A stretch of 64,000 nucleotides of DNA from JADGRA01 sp052143535. Its GTDB lineage: Bacteria > Myxococcota > Myxococcia > Myxococcales > Myxococcaceae. The translations under genes were made by a program, and so were the position numbers. Below, piece after piece: positions 26,803 through 36,223 of this stretch; the stretch's first letter is position 1, and each line of letters begins with the position of its first letter. The notes under the pieces were generated by a model. It was not told where the DNA came from and searched no databases. It worked only from the letters and a program-made list of their open reading frames with translations. The stretch covers positions 62,001 to 126,000 of the forward strand of contig JBKQSS010000075.1 in NCBI GenBank assembly GCA_052143535.1, in the 5' to 3' direction.

Positions 26803-27325
26803 GAAGCACGGCGTCCCGCGGGCCCTGCTGCTGGTCCTCGGGCTAGTGCCCTGCCTCACGGTTGCGCTCGAAGCAGCGCCCAAGCCCTCGGTGCGTGTCG
26901 ACGGGTCCCTTCCCCAGTCCGGCACTCTCGGACAGAGCGAACTGGAGAAACTCGGTGCCTCGACGATGACGTGGACCAGCCATGGGGAGACCCATCAGGT
27001 GAAGGGCGTCCGCGTGGACAAGGTGCTAACTCACTTCGGCTTCACCCCAGGACCGATGGGGAAAGACGTCCCGGTCGCCCAGAAGGTGAAGGGCTTCCGC
27101 CAGGTACTGGTGGCCACTGCCCGGGATGGCTTCCAGGCAGTCTTCAGCTGCGCCGAAGTGACTGAGGGGATGGGCCCGACGGTGGCTCTGGTTGTCTGGG
27201 AAGTCGACGGTAAGGTTCTCGGGCCCGACGTCGGACCTCTGCGTATGGTGGTGGTGACTGACGCCTTGCCCGCCAGGTCTCTGCGCCAACTGGAAACTCT
27301 CCACGTCGGCGACGGCCCGGGGTGA
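26792..27325 (+). CDS. Exported protein with oxidoreductase molybdopterin-binding fold
   Basis: 177 residues. A signal-type helix (ALLLVLGLVPCLTVAL) is followed by a small SUOX/YedY-like domain with strands VKGVRVDKVLTHFG, VLVATARDGFQAVFSCAEV and GPLRMVVVTDALPARSLRQLETL. Cys in FSCAEV could be the Mo ligand seen in sulfite oxidase-fold proteins, but the domain is far shorter than YedY. The start is probably TTG at 26792, within the mop gene; no ATG is available. Redox role unproven. Confidence 0.65.
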   Translation: MGSRKHGVPRALLLVLGLVPCLTVALEAAPKPSVRVDGSLPQSGTLGQSELEKLGASTMTWTSHGETHQVKGVRVDKVLTHFGFTPGPMGKDVPVAQKVKGFRQVLVATARDGFQAVFSCAEVTEGMGPTVALVVWEVDGKVLGPDVGPLRMVVVTDALPARSLRQLETLHVGDGPG

Positions 27326-27499
27326 AGTCCGGGGAGCCCCGCCCAGGTCCAGCCCATCCGCCGTTCCTCGACGCCCGGCCGCCAATTTGACGGCCTCTGC
27401 ACGCTGAGGCTTGGGCTCCCGAGAGCTTGCGTCCCATCGACCCGGGCGGGGCTTCCGCGTTAGGAAAGGCGCTCACCCAGGAAGAGCCCCCGGTACTCC

Positions 27500-28162
27500 A
27501 TGCCCCACGCCAGTCACCTGCTCATCGTTCTCCTCGCCGCGGCCCTCGCCGACGGCGGCGCCACTGCCCCGGCGAGTGGCGAGCGCCAAGCCGTCATTCC
27601 CCTAGAGAGCTTCAAGGTCTTCACGCAGGACTCCGGGCCGGTCAACTACTACGAGGTGGTGACCGACGAGGGCACGCGGATGATTCGCGGCCTGTACAAG
27701 CCGCCTCTCGGCAACGTGGTCCTCTTTGCCGAAACCCCTCAGAAGGCCTGGCACGACGTCAAGCAGGTGAGCTGGCGCTGGCGCGTGCACGCGCTCCCCA
27801 AGGACGCCAACGACTGCGGGCCGGGCTTCTCCGACAACGCCGCCTCCGTCTTTCTCGCCTTCAAGGCGGGTCTCAAATTCATGGTCCTCAAATACGCGTG
27901 GAGCACCATGGGGACGCCGGGGACCTCGTGTCAGTCGCAACGCGGCTGGTTCTTCGACCGGGACACCATCCTGGTCAGAACGGGCGGACCCCTCCACGTC
28001 TGGGAAACGGTCGAAGTAAACCCCAGAGCCGAATTCGCGAAGCATTACGGAGTGAAGCTCGAAGACGTCCCGGACTTCGTCGGCCTGGGCCTGATGACGG
28101 ACGGGGACAACTCCCAGTCACCGGCCGAAGGGGACTACGCGGACTTCGTCGTTCGCTGGTAG
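27500..28162 (+). CDS. Secreted DUF3047-type protein
   Basis: 220 residues, signal peptide 1-19 (LLIVLLAAALADGG). The WRWRVHALP segment, the DNAASVFLAFKAG stretch and the VPDFVGLGLMTDGDNS ending resemble DUF3047 proteins (galactose-binding-like, role unknown). It follows the Mo-linked genes by 175 bases and may be independent. Confidence 0.6.
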   Translation: MPHASHLLIVLLAAALADGGATAPASGERQAVIPLESFKVFTQDSGPVNYYEVVTDEGTRMIRGLYKPPLGNVVLFAETPQKAWHDVKQVSWRWRVHALPKDANDCGPGFSDNAASVFLAFKAGLKFMVLKYAWSTMGTPGTSCQSQRGWFFDRDTILVRTGGPLHVWETVEVNPRAEFAKHYGVKLEDVPDFVGLGLMTDGDNSQSPAEGDYADFVVRW

Positions 28163-28520
28163 GAGCTGTCGACGCCTGGTGCAAACCTGTGGCGTTGTTC
28201 CAGAAGCCACGAAAGAGGCCACCAGTCCCGCACCCGCCTCTTGCGGGTCAGTGGCGACCCGCGAGTGCCGGTTTTGTGAGGCCACAGTTGCGCTGGGAAA
28301 ATGAACGGGTCCGGTAGTTTTCGGCTTTTGTCAGGAGTTAACGGACGTTCTCCCGCGTTTCGTCATCAACTCTCCGCTCCGAATCCTCCCGGAGGCGCTA
28401 TGGACACGGCGCTTTGCTGTCGGGGCGCGCGCAGAACTGATGAAAGCTCGGCTCCGAATGCGGTAGGAGATTGGCGCCAGCCGCCTCCATCGGGCTGTGT
28501 CGTTTTGAAGAGGTTGCTCA
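28163..28520. other. Intergenic region, no gene seen
   Basis: About 358 bases before the fibronectin-repeat gene. A CACCCGCCTCTTGCGGGTC hairpin-like stretch lies near 28232-28250. I looked for a c-di-GMP riboswitch core here and did not find it. Two short open frames are not convincing. Confidence 0.45.
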
Positions 28521-31379
28521 ATGGCTATCTGCCGCACCGTCGCTGCCACCTTGCTTGCAGTGCTTTTGGGCGGGTGCCCTGCGACGGTGGGTTCTGACGC
28601 TGGCGGGGCGAGCGTCCCCACGGCACCAACGGACGTCGGGGCCGTTGCTGGCAACCAGTCGGTGTCCCTGAGTTGGGTAGCGCCGGTCAACACAGGGGGA
28701 AGCCCTGTCACAGGCTACAGCATTGCCATTAATCCTCCGGCCCCGTCAGCGCAAATTACCGTGAGCGGGACCACGGCAACGGTGGCACCCCTCACCAACG
28801 GGACCGCCTACACTTTCACCGTGGCCGCGGTGAATGCCGTGGGGACTGGCCCGGCAAGCCTTCCGTCTTCGGCCGTGACGCCAACGGCATCCGCTGCAAG
28901 TGTCCCAGGACCGCCGACGAACGTCGTAGCAATTGCTGGTGACCAGGCCGCGATGCTGACGTGGGCGGCGCCCGCGAGCACCGGGGGAAGCCCCATCACT
29001 GGCTACAGCTTTGTCATCAGTCCTCAAGCTTTGTCGGCGCAAATCATCGTGAGCGGGACCAGTTCGTCGGTGACGTCGCTCACCAACGGGACTGCCTACA
29101 CCTTCACCGTGGCGGCGATGAATGCCGTCGGGACGGGTCCGGCAAGCCTTTCGTCTGCGGCAGTGACGCCCATGGCGCCCCCGCCGGGCGTCCCGACTGC
29201 GCCCGGCGACGTGACGGCAAGGCCGGGCGTCGGTAGCGCCAACGTCAGCTGGACGGCACCCTCGTCGGATGGCGGCAGCGCAGTCACCGGCTACACGGTC
29301 ACCATCATTCCGTCAGCTTCGGCGGGCGTCGTCACCGTCACCGGGACAACAGCGTCCGTCACCGGACTCGCGAACGGAGTGACGTACACCTTTGCCGTGG
29401 CGGCTTCCAATGCCGCGGGCACGGGTCCAGCCTCGTTGAGCGGCCCCGTCACGACGTTCGACGTCCCGGGCGCGCCGACCAACGTCATCGCAGTCGCGGG
29501 CGACCAGTCCGTGCTGCTCACTTGGACAGCGCCCACGAATACAGGGGGAACTCCGGTTTCCAGCTACGTCATTGCAAGTCCGCAGGCCCCGTCACCGCAA
29601 GTGACTTTCGCCGGCCCCACCTCTGCGGCGGTGACATCCCTCACCGATGGGACCACCTACACCTTCACCGTGGCGGCGGTGAATGCGGTGGGGACTGGTC
29701 CGGCAAGCCTTCCGTCTTCACCCGTGACACCCGAGCCGCCCACCACGCCTCCGAGCAACCTCATGTATTCGACCAACCCCGCCGTTTATCTTGCCGGGGC
29801 GGCCATTCCACCGAATACCCCCAGCACGAGCGGCGGTGCTGTTGCCTCCTACTCCGTGTCCCCAGCCCTCCCGGCGGGCCTCAGCCTCAACACCCTGACT
29901 GGCGTCATTAGCGGAACACCCACGGCGGCCACAGCGACCGCGACATACACGGTGGCGGCGACGAATCTTGTCGGAAGCACGACGGTAGGTCTCGCCATCA
30001 CGGTGAACCAGCCAGTGCCAGCCCTGGCGCAGCGCCGGGCTTTCGGCGCCCTAGTCACTGGACGGGGGGTCCCCAGCGCCGGACCCAACTTCACCATCCG
30101 CCTGCAAAACCCCGTTTTAGCGGGGAATTGCGTCGTCCTCCTTGTCGACTACTCGCACGGCATCACCGTCAACAGCATCACGGACGATGCCAACAACGCG
30201 TGGAGCACGACCCCCGCAGTCACCGCGGACGCGGGCGCGGGGAAGAACAAGACGGAAGCCTACGTTCTCTTCAATTCCAACCCTGGCGCGCAAAACTTCA
30301 CCATCACGTTCAGCGCGACAGAGAACAACGTCCATTTCATCCTGCTCGAGTACTACAACGTCGGAGCTGTGGGGGTCTCGACGAGCACCACCGCTGCGAA
30401 CGCCCCTACCATCTCGACGTCGGCCATTACCCCGACGGTGGGAAGCCTGGTCCTGCATTACTCGATGGACAACACCGCCCTCATTGGCGCGTCGAGGTCG
30501 GCTGTTACGTCCTTCGCGGCGGGCCCGGGCTGGACGCTCGAGGCTGCGGACTACGCGTCGGGCACCAGTGGCGGCTCCGGGCAAATGAGCTTCTTCGTTC
30601 TCCAGACGCTCATCGCACCCGGGGGAAGCATCACGCCCACTGTCACGACGACGGGCAACAACAGCGTTAACAGTATTGCCTTTGAGCTACTCGCCGCCGC
30701 AGCTGGCACACCGCCGCCAGCCGGCATCCGCGTTCTGAGGATGCAGGACTACCTCAACGTTAACGCCAACGTCTCCACGTGGAGCGAGCCCTTCCCGAGC
30801 TCGGGGAACTTACTGGCAGTGTTTGACAGCAACGGCAACATCACCTCCGCCATCAGCGACAGCAACTCGAACACCTGGAAAATTCCAGTGAAGGGCCAGA
30901 ACAGCGTCGTTTGCTCACTGAACTACGCGGCCAATGCCACCACCAGCCCGACGCTGGTGATGTCCTGGCCCATCACTCAAGGTGGGAATGCCAACACCAC
31001 GGTCACCGCCTACGACATTGTTGGCGCGGATCCGGTCAGCCCTTTTGTCCAGTGGGTCACCGCTCCCTTCACGGGCATCAGTGGACCGTTCACCGGCCAG
31101 CCCATCATCACGCCGCAGAAACCGAACGGAGTGGTGATTGTCGTGACGGGCGACGGCATCGGTCCCATCACCGCGCTCACTCAGCCGGCGGGAGCGTATT
31201 ACCTCAGCACCAACTACCCGGGCGAGGTGGACAACGACACCATCGACAATGCCGATGGCTACGCTCTCTATTATTACGGTACGAACCTCGCGACGCAGAA
31301 CTACGGCTGGGACATTGGAACGGGCGGCATGAGCGCCAACTCGACGGGGGTGGAGTTCGCCGTCGCCCCAGGGCTTTAG
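28521..31379 (+). CDS. Large secreted lipoprotein with fibronectin type III and putative Ig repeats
   Basis: 952 residues. Lipobox LLGGCPA gives a lipid-anchored Cys19. Four FN3-like repeats follow (about 34-118, 126-214, 218-309, 313-402), each with TAYTFTVAAVNAVGTGPAS-type ending. A He_PIG/putative Ig domain (LPAGLSLNTLTGVISGTPT) covers about 405-490. The C-terminal half has two related beta modules (SITDDANNAWSTTP and SAISDSNSNTWKIP). A surface adhesion or scaffold role is likely. Several repeats are near-identical at the DNA level. Confidence 0.85.
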   Translation: MAICRTVAATLLAVLLGGCPATVGSDAGGASVPTAPTDVGAVAGNQSVSLSWVAPVNTGGSPVTGYSIAINPPAPSAQITVSGTTATVAPLTNGTAYTFTVAAVNAVGTGPASLPSSAVTPTASAASVPGPPTNVVAIAGDQAAMLTWAAPASTGGSPITGYSFVISPQALSAQIIVSGTSSSVTSLTNGTAYTFTVAAMNAVGTGPASLSSAAVTPMAPPPGVPTAPGDVTARPGVGSANVSWTAPSSDGGSAVTGYTVTIIPSASAGVVTVTGTTASVTGLANGVTYTFAVAASNAAGTGPASLSGPVTTFDVPGAPTNVIAVAGDQSVLLTWTAPTNTGGTPVSSYVIASPQAPSPQVTFAGPTSAAVTSLTDGTTYTFTVAAVNAVGTGPASLPSSPVTPEPPTTPPSNLMYSTNPAVYLAGAAIPPNTPSTSGGAVASYSVSPALPAGLSLNTLTGVISGTPTAATATATYTVAATNLVGSTTVGLAITVNQPVPALAQRRAFGALVTGRGVPSAGPNFTIRLQNPVLAGNCVVLLVDYSHGITVNSITDDANNAWSTTPAVTADAGAGKNKTEAYVLFNSNPGAQNFTITFSATENNVHFILLEYYNVGAVGVSTSTTAANAPTISTSAITPTVGSLVLHYSMDNTALIGASRSAVTSFAAGPGWTLEAADYASGTSGGSGQMSFFVLQTLIAPGGSITPTVTTTGNNSVNSIAFELLAAAAGTPPPAGIRVLRMQDYLNVNANVSTWSEPFPSSGNLLAVFDSNGNITSAISDSNSNTWKIPVKGQNSVVCSLNYAANATTSPTLVMSWPITQGGNANTTVTAYDIVGADPVSPFVQWVTAPFTGISGPFTGQPIITPQKPNGVVIVVTGDGIGPITALTQPAGAYYLSTNYPGEVDNDTIDNADGYALYYYGTNLATQNYGWDIGTGGMSANSTGVEFAVAPGL
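28791..29730 (+). repeat. Near-identical FN3 DNA repeats
   Basis: Segments at about 28791-28880, 29079-29170 and 29640-29730 encode the same FN3 strand F-G region and match closely at the nucleotide level (CTCACCAACGGGAC..., GGGACTGGCCCGGCAAGCC...). They indicate recent internal duplication or gene conversion. Confidence 0.75.
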
Positions 31380-31419
31380 TCTGCCGCCGTTAGACAGCCC
31401 CGGGGGGTTAGTCCTCCCG

Positions 31420-32805
31420 GTGGCTCGGAGGGAATGCATACGGCGGTTTCGTCAAGCGCTCGTCGCGGCTGCGCTCGCCACGGCTTGCACCCATTCGAGC
31501 AGCTCGGGCGACGCTGGTACCGACGGCGGCACGAGCGGCATTGGAAAAATTAACCACATCGTCATCATCGTTCAGGAGAACCGCTCGTTCGACCACTACT
31601 TCGGCACCTTTCCTGGAGCCGATGGCATTCCCATGGACGACGCTGGCCTTCCCCTGGCCTGCCTTCCACAGGTAGACGGCGGTCCCTGCATCCGTCCCTT
31701 CCACGACCCGAACGACGTCAACGGCGGAGGCCCGCATGGTGAGGCCAACGCCATTGAAGACATCGACGGGGGCGCCATGGACGGTTTCTTGGTGTCGGCC
31801 CAGACAGGACAGAAGGGCTGCCTCGACCCGAACAATCCAGCGTGCAGCAACGGCAACTCCATCGACGCGGTCGGCTGGCACGACGACCGGGAGATTCCCA
31901 ATTACTGGGCCTACGCCAAAACTTTCGTCCTCCAGGACCACATGTTCGAGTCCAACGCCTCCTGGAGCCAGCCTGCTCACCTCTACCTCGTGTCCGAATG
32001 GTCGGCGTATTGCACCGAGGCCGGCAACCCACAGAGCTGCGTCAATGCGCTGGAAACGCCGAGCCCGGCGGGCATCGGCCCGTACGCCTGGACGGACCTG
32101 ACGTACCTTCTCAATATCGCCGGAGTCAGCTGGCGCTATTACCTCGCAGAGGGCACTGAGCCGGACTGCGAGGACGACGGGGCGGAGGCCTGCGAGCCGG
32201 TGCCCCAGCTGGCGACCGTGCCCAGCATCTGGAACCCGCTACCCAACTTCGACACCGTCAAGGCCGATGGGCAGCTCAGCAACGTCGCCCCGCTGGACCA
32301 GTTTTACGTGGACGTGAAGAACGGAAGCCTTCCTTCTGTAACGTGGATTATCCCCGACGGAACCGTGAGTGAGCACCCGCCCTCCCGGGTGAGCGTGGGG
32401 CAGGCATACGTCACGGCCATCCTCAATACCCTGATGCAGAGTTCGGCCTGGCCAGACATGGCCATCTTCCTGGTCTGGGATGACTGGGGCGGCTTTTATG
32501 ACCACGTCCTACCCCCAGTGGTCGACGCCAACGGCTATGGCCTCCGCGTGCCCGCGCTCGTCATTAGCCCGTATGCCCGCGCCGGCCACATTGACCATCA
32601 AACGCTCAGTTTTGATGCCTATGTGAAATTCATCGAGGACCGCTTCCTCGGCGGCCAACGACTCGACCCCCAAACGGACGGGCGGCCCGACCCCCGCATC
32701 TCCGTCCGCGAGACTGTCCCCATCCTCGGCGACCTCAGCGAGGACTTCGACTTCACTCAGACGCCGCTGCCGCCCCTGCTGTTACCCACCGACGGCGGCC
32801 AATGA
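31420..32805 (+). CDS. Phosphoesterase, phospholipase C / acid phosphatase AcpA family
   Basis: 461 residues. An N-terminal hydrophobic stretch ends LATAC, a likely lipoprotein site at Cys23. HIVIIVQENRSFDHYFGTFPG at 46-66 is the metal/nucleophile signature of this family. HMFESNASWSQPAHLYLVS, VSVGQAYVTAILNTLM, VWDDWGGFYDHVLPP and VPALVISPYAR complete it. Hydrolyses phosphodiesters or monoesters outside the cytoplasm. GTG at 31420 is the start used. Confidence 0.87.
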   Translation: MARRECIRRFRQALVAAALATACTHSSSSGDAGTDGGTSGIGKINHIVIIVQENRSFDHYFGTFPGADGIPMDDAGLPLACLPQVDGGPCIRPFHDPNDVNGGGPHGEANAIEDIDGGAMDGFLVSAQTGQKGCLDPNNPACSNGNSIDAVGWHDDREIPNYWAYAKTFVLQDHMFESNASWSQPAHLYLVSEWSAYCTEAGNPQSCVNALETPSPAGIGPYAWTDLTYLLNIAGVSWRYYLAEGTEPDCEDDGAEACEPVPQLATVPSIWNPLPNFDTVKADGQLSNVAPLDQFYVDVKNGSLPSVTWIIPDGTVSEHPPSRVSVGQAYVTAILNTLMQSSAWPDMAIFLVWDDWGGFYDHVLPPVVDANGYGLRVPALVISPYARAGHIDHQTLSFDAYVKFIEDRFLGGQRLDPQTDGRPDPRISVRETVPILGDLSEDFDFTQTPLPPLLLPTDGGQ

Positions 32806-32867
32806 CGTTTCCAAAGGCAGCTCCACTTTAGACGTCGCGCCCCGCGGGCAAGGGCGTACTCCGGACG

Positions 32868-33581
32868 TCAGTTCCGCTTCACGTAGCCTGAGTTGGTGAT
32901 GGCCACCGAGATGTCGGCAGACTTCACAGCCAGCTGGATGCCCGCCGTGTAGATGGTCCCGTCTGCCAGGGCTGCCAGCCGGGCGTCCATGGTGACTGGA
33001 TTCGACGGCTGCCCGAGGTACGTCCCGACGTTGAGGCCCAAGAGCTGATTGGTCGTCATATCCAGGGTGATGCCGAGGAAGTCCCCCGGGAGACGGTAGT
33101 CGCGGAATAGCAGGCGGACGACCTTGCCCGGCTGAAGAATCTCCAGCGACGACTTTCCAGCATCCTTGGACTTCTGGATGAGGAGCGGGTCCGGCGGCAC
33201 ATAGCTTTGGACGAGCGCGACCGCCTGTTTCATCGTATCGGACAGCTCGGCTTTCTTGTTCTCGGCAATTTTTCCGCGGAGCCCGGGCTTCGGCGCAGGC
33301 GGAGGCGTCGTGGCGATGAGCACCTTCGTGAGCGCCCCATCCGCGCCGTAGTAGCAGCTCTCCTGCTTGCGTGACTTCTCCTCGCCCTTCAGGCTGACCA
33401 CCGTGGTTTGAACCCACTGGTAGCTGCGCAAATTCTGCTGGCTCATGGCGAGTGACTTCTTGATAGCGGCGACTCGCTCGCCTAGGCCACCGTCACCCGC
33501 TGCTGCGGGCTGAGCCCAGCCCCCGGCGCTCGCCAGCACCCCGCAGACAGCGACCAGCGTGAGACAGCTGTCTTTCCTCAT
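32868..33581 (-). CDS. Periplasmic protein of unknown function
   Basis: 237 residues with signal peptide (cleaved near AQPAAA, residue 28). Helical start (VAAIKKSLAMSQQNLRSYQWVQTT), then strand-rich sequence including QPGKVVRLLFRDYRLPGD. The shape resembles LolA-like outer-membrane carrier folds but no motif confirms it. The start at 33581 follows GGGAAGG. Confidence 0.6.
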   Translation of the reverse strand: MRKDSCLTLVAVCGVLASAGGWAQPAAAGDGGLGERVAAIKKSLAMSQQNLRSYQWVQTTVVSLKGEEKSRKQESCYYGADGALTKVLIATTPPPAPKPGLRGKIAENKKAELSDTMKQAVALVQSYVPPDPLLIQKSKDAGKSSLEILQPGKVVRLLFRDYRLPGDFLGITLDMTTNQLLGLNVGTYLGQPSNPVTMDARLAALADGTIYTAGIQLAVKSADISVAITNSGYVKRN

Positions 33582-33776
33582 CGCAGTACCTTCCCTTCGA
33601 GCGTCGGTGGAGTCATCGAGACAAGCCGGCCGAGAGTAGGCGTTCTGCCTGAGCCGCGTCCACGCAAACCGGTGGGCTCTCCGCCCGTGTGCAGCAGTCA
33701 GGCCCAAGCGCCGTCGCTTCGTTTTGGGGTGGCCGGCCGTCGACTAGGGGGTTAAGCGCCCTTCGGGAGGTCCTTC

Positions 33777-34139
33777 ATGTACGACCACATCGGCCTGAAG
33801 GTGAAGTCCCTCGAGACAAGCGTTCGCTTCTACCGCGCGGCGCTCGGGGCGCTTGGCCATGCACTGCTGTCCCAGGACGAAGCCAGCGCAAGCTTCGGGC
33901 CCCCAGGCGCGCCATCCTTTTGGCTTTACGTGGCCAAGGGACCGGTTGGCCCGGGCATCCACGTGGCCTTTCGAGCCGTCGAACGCTCCGAGGTTGACCG
34001 CTTCTACCGCGTTGGTGTCGAGGCTGGTGGGCGCGAACACGGGGCGCCCGGCATTCGGGCCGACTACGGCCCCGACTACTACGCAGCATTTCTCATTGAC
34101 CCCGACGGAAACAACGTCGAGGCGGTCTGCCTGCGGTAG
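33777..34139 (+). CDS. VOC family protein (glyoxalase/dioxygenase superfamily)
   Basis: 120 residues. MYDHIGLKVKSLETSVRFYRAALG and YYAAFLIDPDGNNVEAVCLR are the two ends of the vicinal oxygen chelate fold, with metal-ligand candidates His4 and Glu115. The family covers lyases, dioxygenases and resistance proteins, so no substrate is assigned. A GGGAGG site lies upstream of the ATG. Confidence 0.85.
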   Translation: MYDHIGLKVKSLETSVRFYRAALGALGHALLSQDEASASFGPPGAPSFWLYVAKGPVGPGIHVAFRAVERSEVDRFYRVGVEAGGREHGAPGIRADYGPDYYAAFLIDPDGNNVEAVCLR

Positions 34140-34190
34140 GCACCAGCCTTGCGTTGAAGGCTAACGCTGGGCTTCTCAGCGGAGCTTCCA

Positions 34191-34420
34191 CTAGGCGAAA
34201 AGGGCCACTGCGCTGGAAGTGCATAGACCAGCAGAAAGACGGGGGCTTCCTCGGCGACGGAATAGCCGGCCCTTTTGACGCCCAAATACATGTTGAGGCC
34301 GCCCCGAAAAGCCACGGCGCGGGGAAGACGAGCGGCCCCAACGCCAGTCCCGCAGGCGCCTACGAGGCGCAAACCCCGAGGCACCAGAATGCAAAATGGC
34401 GGTGTGCATGGCCCCGGAGC
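34191..34420 (-). pseudogene. Remnant of a small two-helix membrane protein gene
   Basis: Three reading frames together give GLALGPLVFPAPWLFGAA, then LNMYLGVKRAGYSVAEEAPV followed by FLLVYALPA, then AVALFA and a stop at 34191. Joined, they resemble a small membrane protein of the type with GVxRAGYSVxEExPxFL near a second helix. Two single-base shifts are required (near 34205 and 34293). No single frame gives a sensible protein. Confidence 0.45.
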
Positions 34421-34425
34421 GTCTC

Positions 34426-34746
34426 TTATTTGGCCTGGCCAAGGTTGAGGCGCTTCACCTTGCCCGCAGCCGTGAGCTCGAACTTGAAATGCGTCTTGAA
34501 GTCGCCCCAGCGGTCCGAATGGAAGGCGCCGACCACGTCGAGTCCATGGTTCTCTACCCGCTCGATGGAGGTGAAGCGCTCATGACCAAGCGCCTCCCGG
34601 TTGAATTCTTCGAGACTGCTGGGGCGGCCATCGTCATAGAGCTGGGCCCCTGGCTCGAAGAGGACGGACCACGCCTGCCGGTCGCCCGTCTGGAGCGCGT
34701 CGATGGCGGCCTTCACCGTTGGGTGCGTGAGTGCGTCCGTCAACAT
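34426..34746 (-). CDS. SnoaL/NTF2-like protein
   Basis: 106 residues of the cone-shaped NTF2-like fold: THPTVKAAIDALQTGDRQAW, LFEPGAQLYDDGR and KFELTAAGKVKRLNLGQ. Such proteins are small isomerases or binding proteins; no catalytic residue set is evident. Last gene of a likely operon with the FAD oxidoreductase and DUF3556 genes; 34 bases separate it from the former. Confidence 0.7.
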   Translation of the reverse strand: MLTDALTHPTVKAAIDALQTGDRQAWSVLFEPGAQLYDDGRPSSLEEFNREALGHERFTSIERVENHGLDVVGAFHSDRWGDFKTHFKFELTAAGKVKRLNLGQAK

Positions 34747-34780
34747 GTCCCCGGGGTTTCCCTTTCGTCTGTTTTCAAAC

Positions 34781-36223
34781 TCAAGTCGTCCATGTCGTTG
34801 GCTCGAGCCGAGGAAGCCGTCTGAGGACTGACTGGGCGGCATGGTAACCGCACATGCCATGCACGCCACCGCCAGGCGGACTCGAAGCCGAGCAGATGAA
34901 GAGCCGCGGATGGGGCGTTGTGTAGGGGTCGAGCCGCGCGACCGGCCGGGTAAACAGCTGGCCGAGGTCCGCCACGCCACCGGTAATAGCCCCACCGACG
35001 TAGTTGGCGTTGTAGCGCTCGAGGTCGGCCGGCCGGGTGACGTGACGGGCGAGGATGCGGTCGCGGAACCCCGGCGCGAAGCGCTCCACCTGCGACTCGA
35101 TGGCCCCCGTCATGTCCGCCGTTGAGCCCGCTGGGACGTGACAGTAGGCCCAGCCAGTCTGCTTTCCCGCCGGCGCCCGGGTGCCGTCGAACTCGCTTTG
35201 TTGGCAAAGCAAAACGAAGGGCCGGGCTGAGTGCTGGCCGCGCCACACGGCCGCCTCGGACGCAGAAACCTCCTCCAGCGTCCCCCCGAGATGGACGGTG
35301 GAGGCCTCGAGGCAGCGGGCGTCCTTCCAAGGGATGGAGCCATCCAACGCCCAGTCCACCTTGAAAGCTGCCGGGCCATAGCGGTAGCGGCTCAGGCGCC
35401 GAAGGTAACCAGCCGGAAGCACGGCTTCGGCAATGGTAGCCAGCTGTGCCGGGCTGGTGTCGAAGAGGTAGGCGCGCGCTTTGGGGAGGTCCGCGAGCCT
35501 TCGCACCTCGACGCCCGTCTCCAAGCGGCCCCCAAGCTCGCGGAGCAGGCTGGCCAAGGCTCGGGCGATGGCTTCCGAGCCCCCGGCGGCCACCGGCCAC
35601 TCCTCGACATGCCCAGTGACAAGGAAGAGGAGCGCGACCGCCGCGGTGAGGTGCTGCTCGAGGGGCAAAATGGCATGAGCGGCGCATCCGGCGAGAAGCG
35701 CCCGTGCCGGGGCGCCCTGAAAACGCCGGGCAAGGCCGGTGGCCGAGCCAATGCCTTGCAGGCCAAAGCGAAGCAGCAGCCCAGGGTGGTGCGGCACGCC
35801 GAGCGGCGCCAGCACGTCCTCGAGCAGCGCGTGTGGTCGGCGGAGGTAGGGCGCCACCAGCCTCCGGTAGCTCTCGGCGTCGCTGCCCAGCGCATTGGAG
35901 GTGGCGTCCAGAGAGCGCCGCAACAGCACCGCGGGCCGGTCGTCTAGAGGATGGGCCACAGAGGCGGTGGGGCGAATCCAGCGCAGGCCGTGCTCTTCGA
36001 GAGGCAGCTGTCGGAGGTAAGGCGAGAGGATGCCCATGGGGTGGACCGCGGAGCAGACGTCGTGGGCAAAGCCGGGGAGGGTGAGGGCAGCAGTGCGCAG
36101 CCCGCCGCCGAGGGTGGCTTTGGCCTCCAGAAGGAGCACCGAGGCACCAGCGCGGGCGAGCGCCACACCTGCCGTCAAACCGTTTGGGCCCGACCCTACG
36201 ATGACGACGTCCGGCTCGCTCAC
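34781..36223 (-). CDS. FAD-dependent oxidoreductase (phytoene desaturase/CrtI-like)
   Basis: 480 residues. The Rossmann GSGPNG loop is at 10-15, with LLLEAKATLGGGLRTA behind it and a C-terminal FAD signature PRLFICSASSPPGGGVHGMCG. This is the NAD(P)/FAD superfamily group near phytoene dehydrogenases and retinol saturases. GTG at 36223 overlaps the TGA of the DUF3556 gene (GTGA), so the two are translationally coupled. The substrate is likely a hydrophobic or polyisoprenoid compound. Confidence 0.85.
   Translation of the reverse strand: MSEPDVVIVGSGPNGLTAGVALARAGASVLLLEAKATLGGGLRTAALTLPGFAHDVCSAVHPMGILSPYLRQLPLEEHGLRWIRPTASVAHPLDDRPAVLLRRSLDATSNALGSDAESYRRLVAPYLRRPHALLEDVLAPLGVPHHPGLLLRFGLQGIGSATGLARRFQGAPARALLAGCAAHAILPLEQHLTAAVALLFLVTGHVEEWPVAAGGSEAIARALASLLRELGGRLETGVEVRRLADLPKARAYLFDTSPAQLATIAEAVLPAGYLRRLSRYRYGPAAFKVDWALDGSIPWKDARCLEASTVHLGGTLEEVSASEAAVWRGQHSARPFVLLCQQSEFDGTRAPAGKQTGWAYCHVPAGSTADMTGAIESQVERFAPGFRDRILARHVTRPADLERYNANYVGGAITGGVADLGQLFTRPVARLDPYTTPHPRLFICSASSPPGGGVHGMCGYHAAQSVLRRLPRLEPTTWTT

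Noticed and set aside
28163..28520. Possible c-di-GMP riboswitch before the FN3 gene
   Set aside because: No GEMM-type core (GCAAAGCC with the tetraloop receptor) could be found in this stretch.
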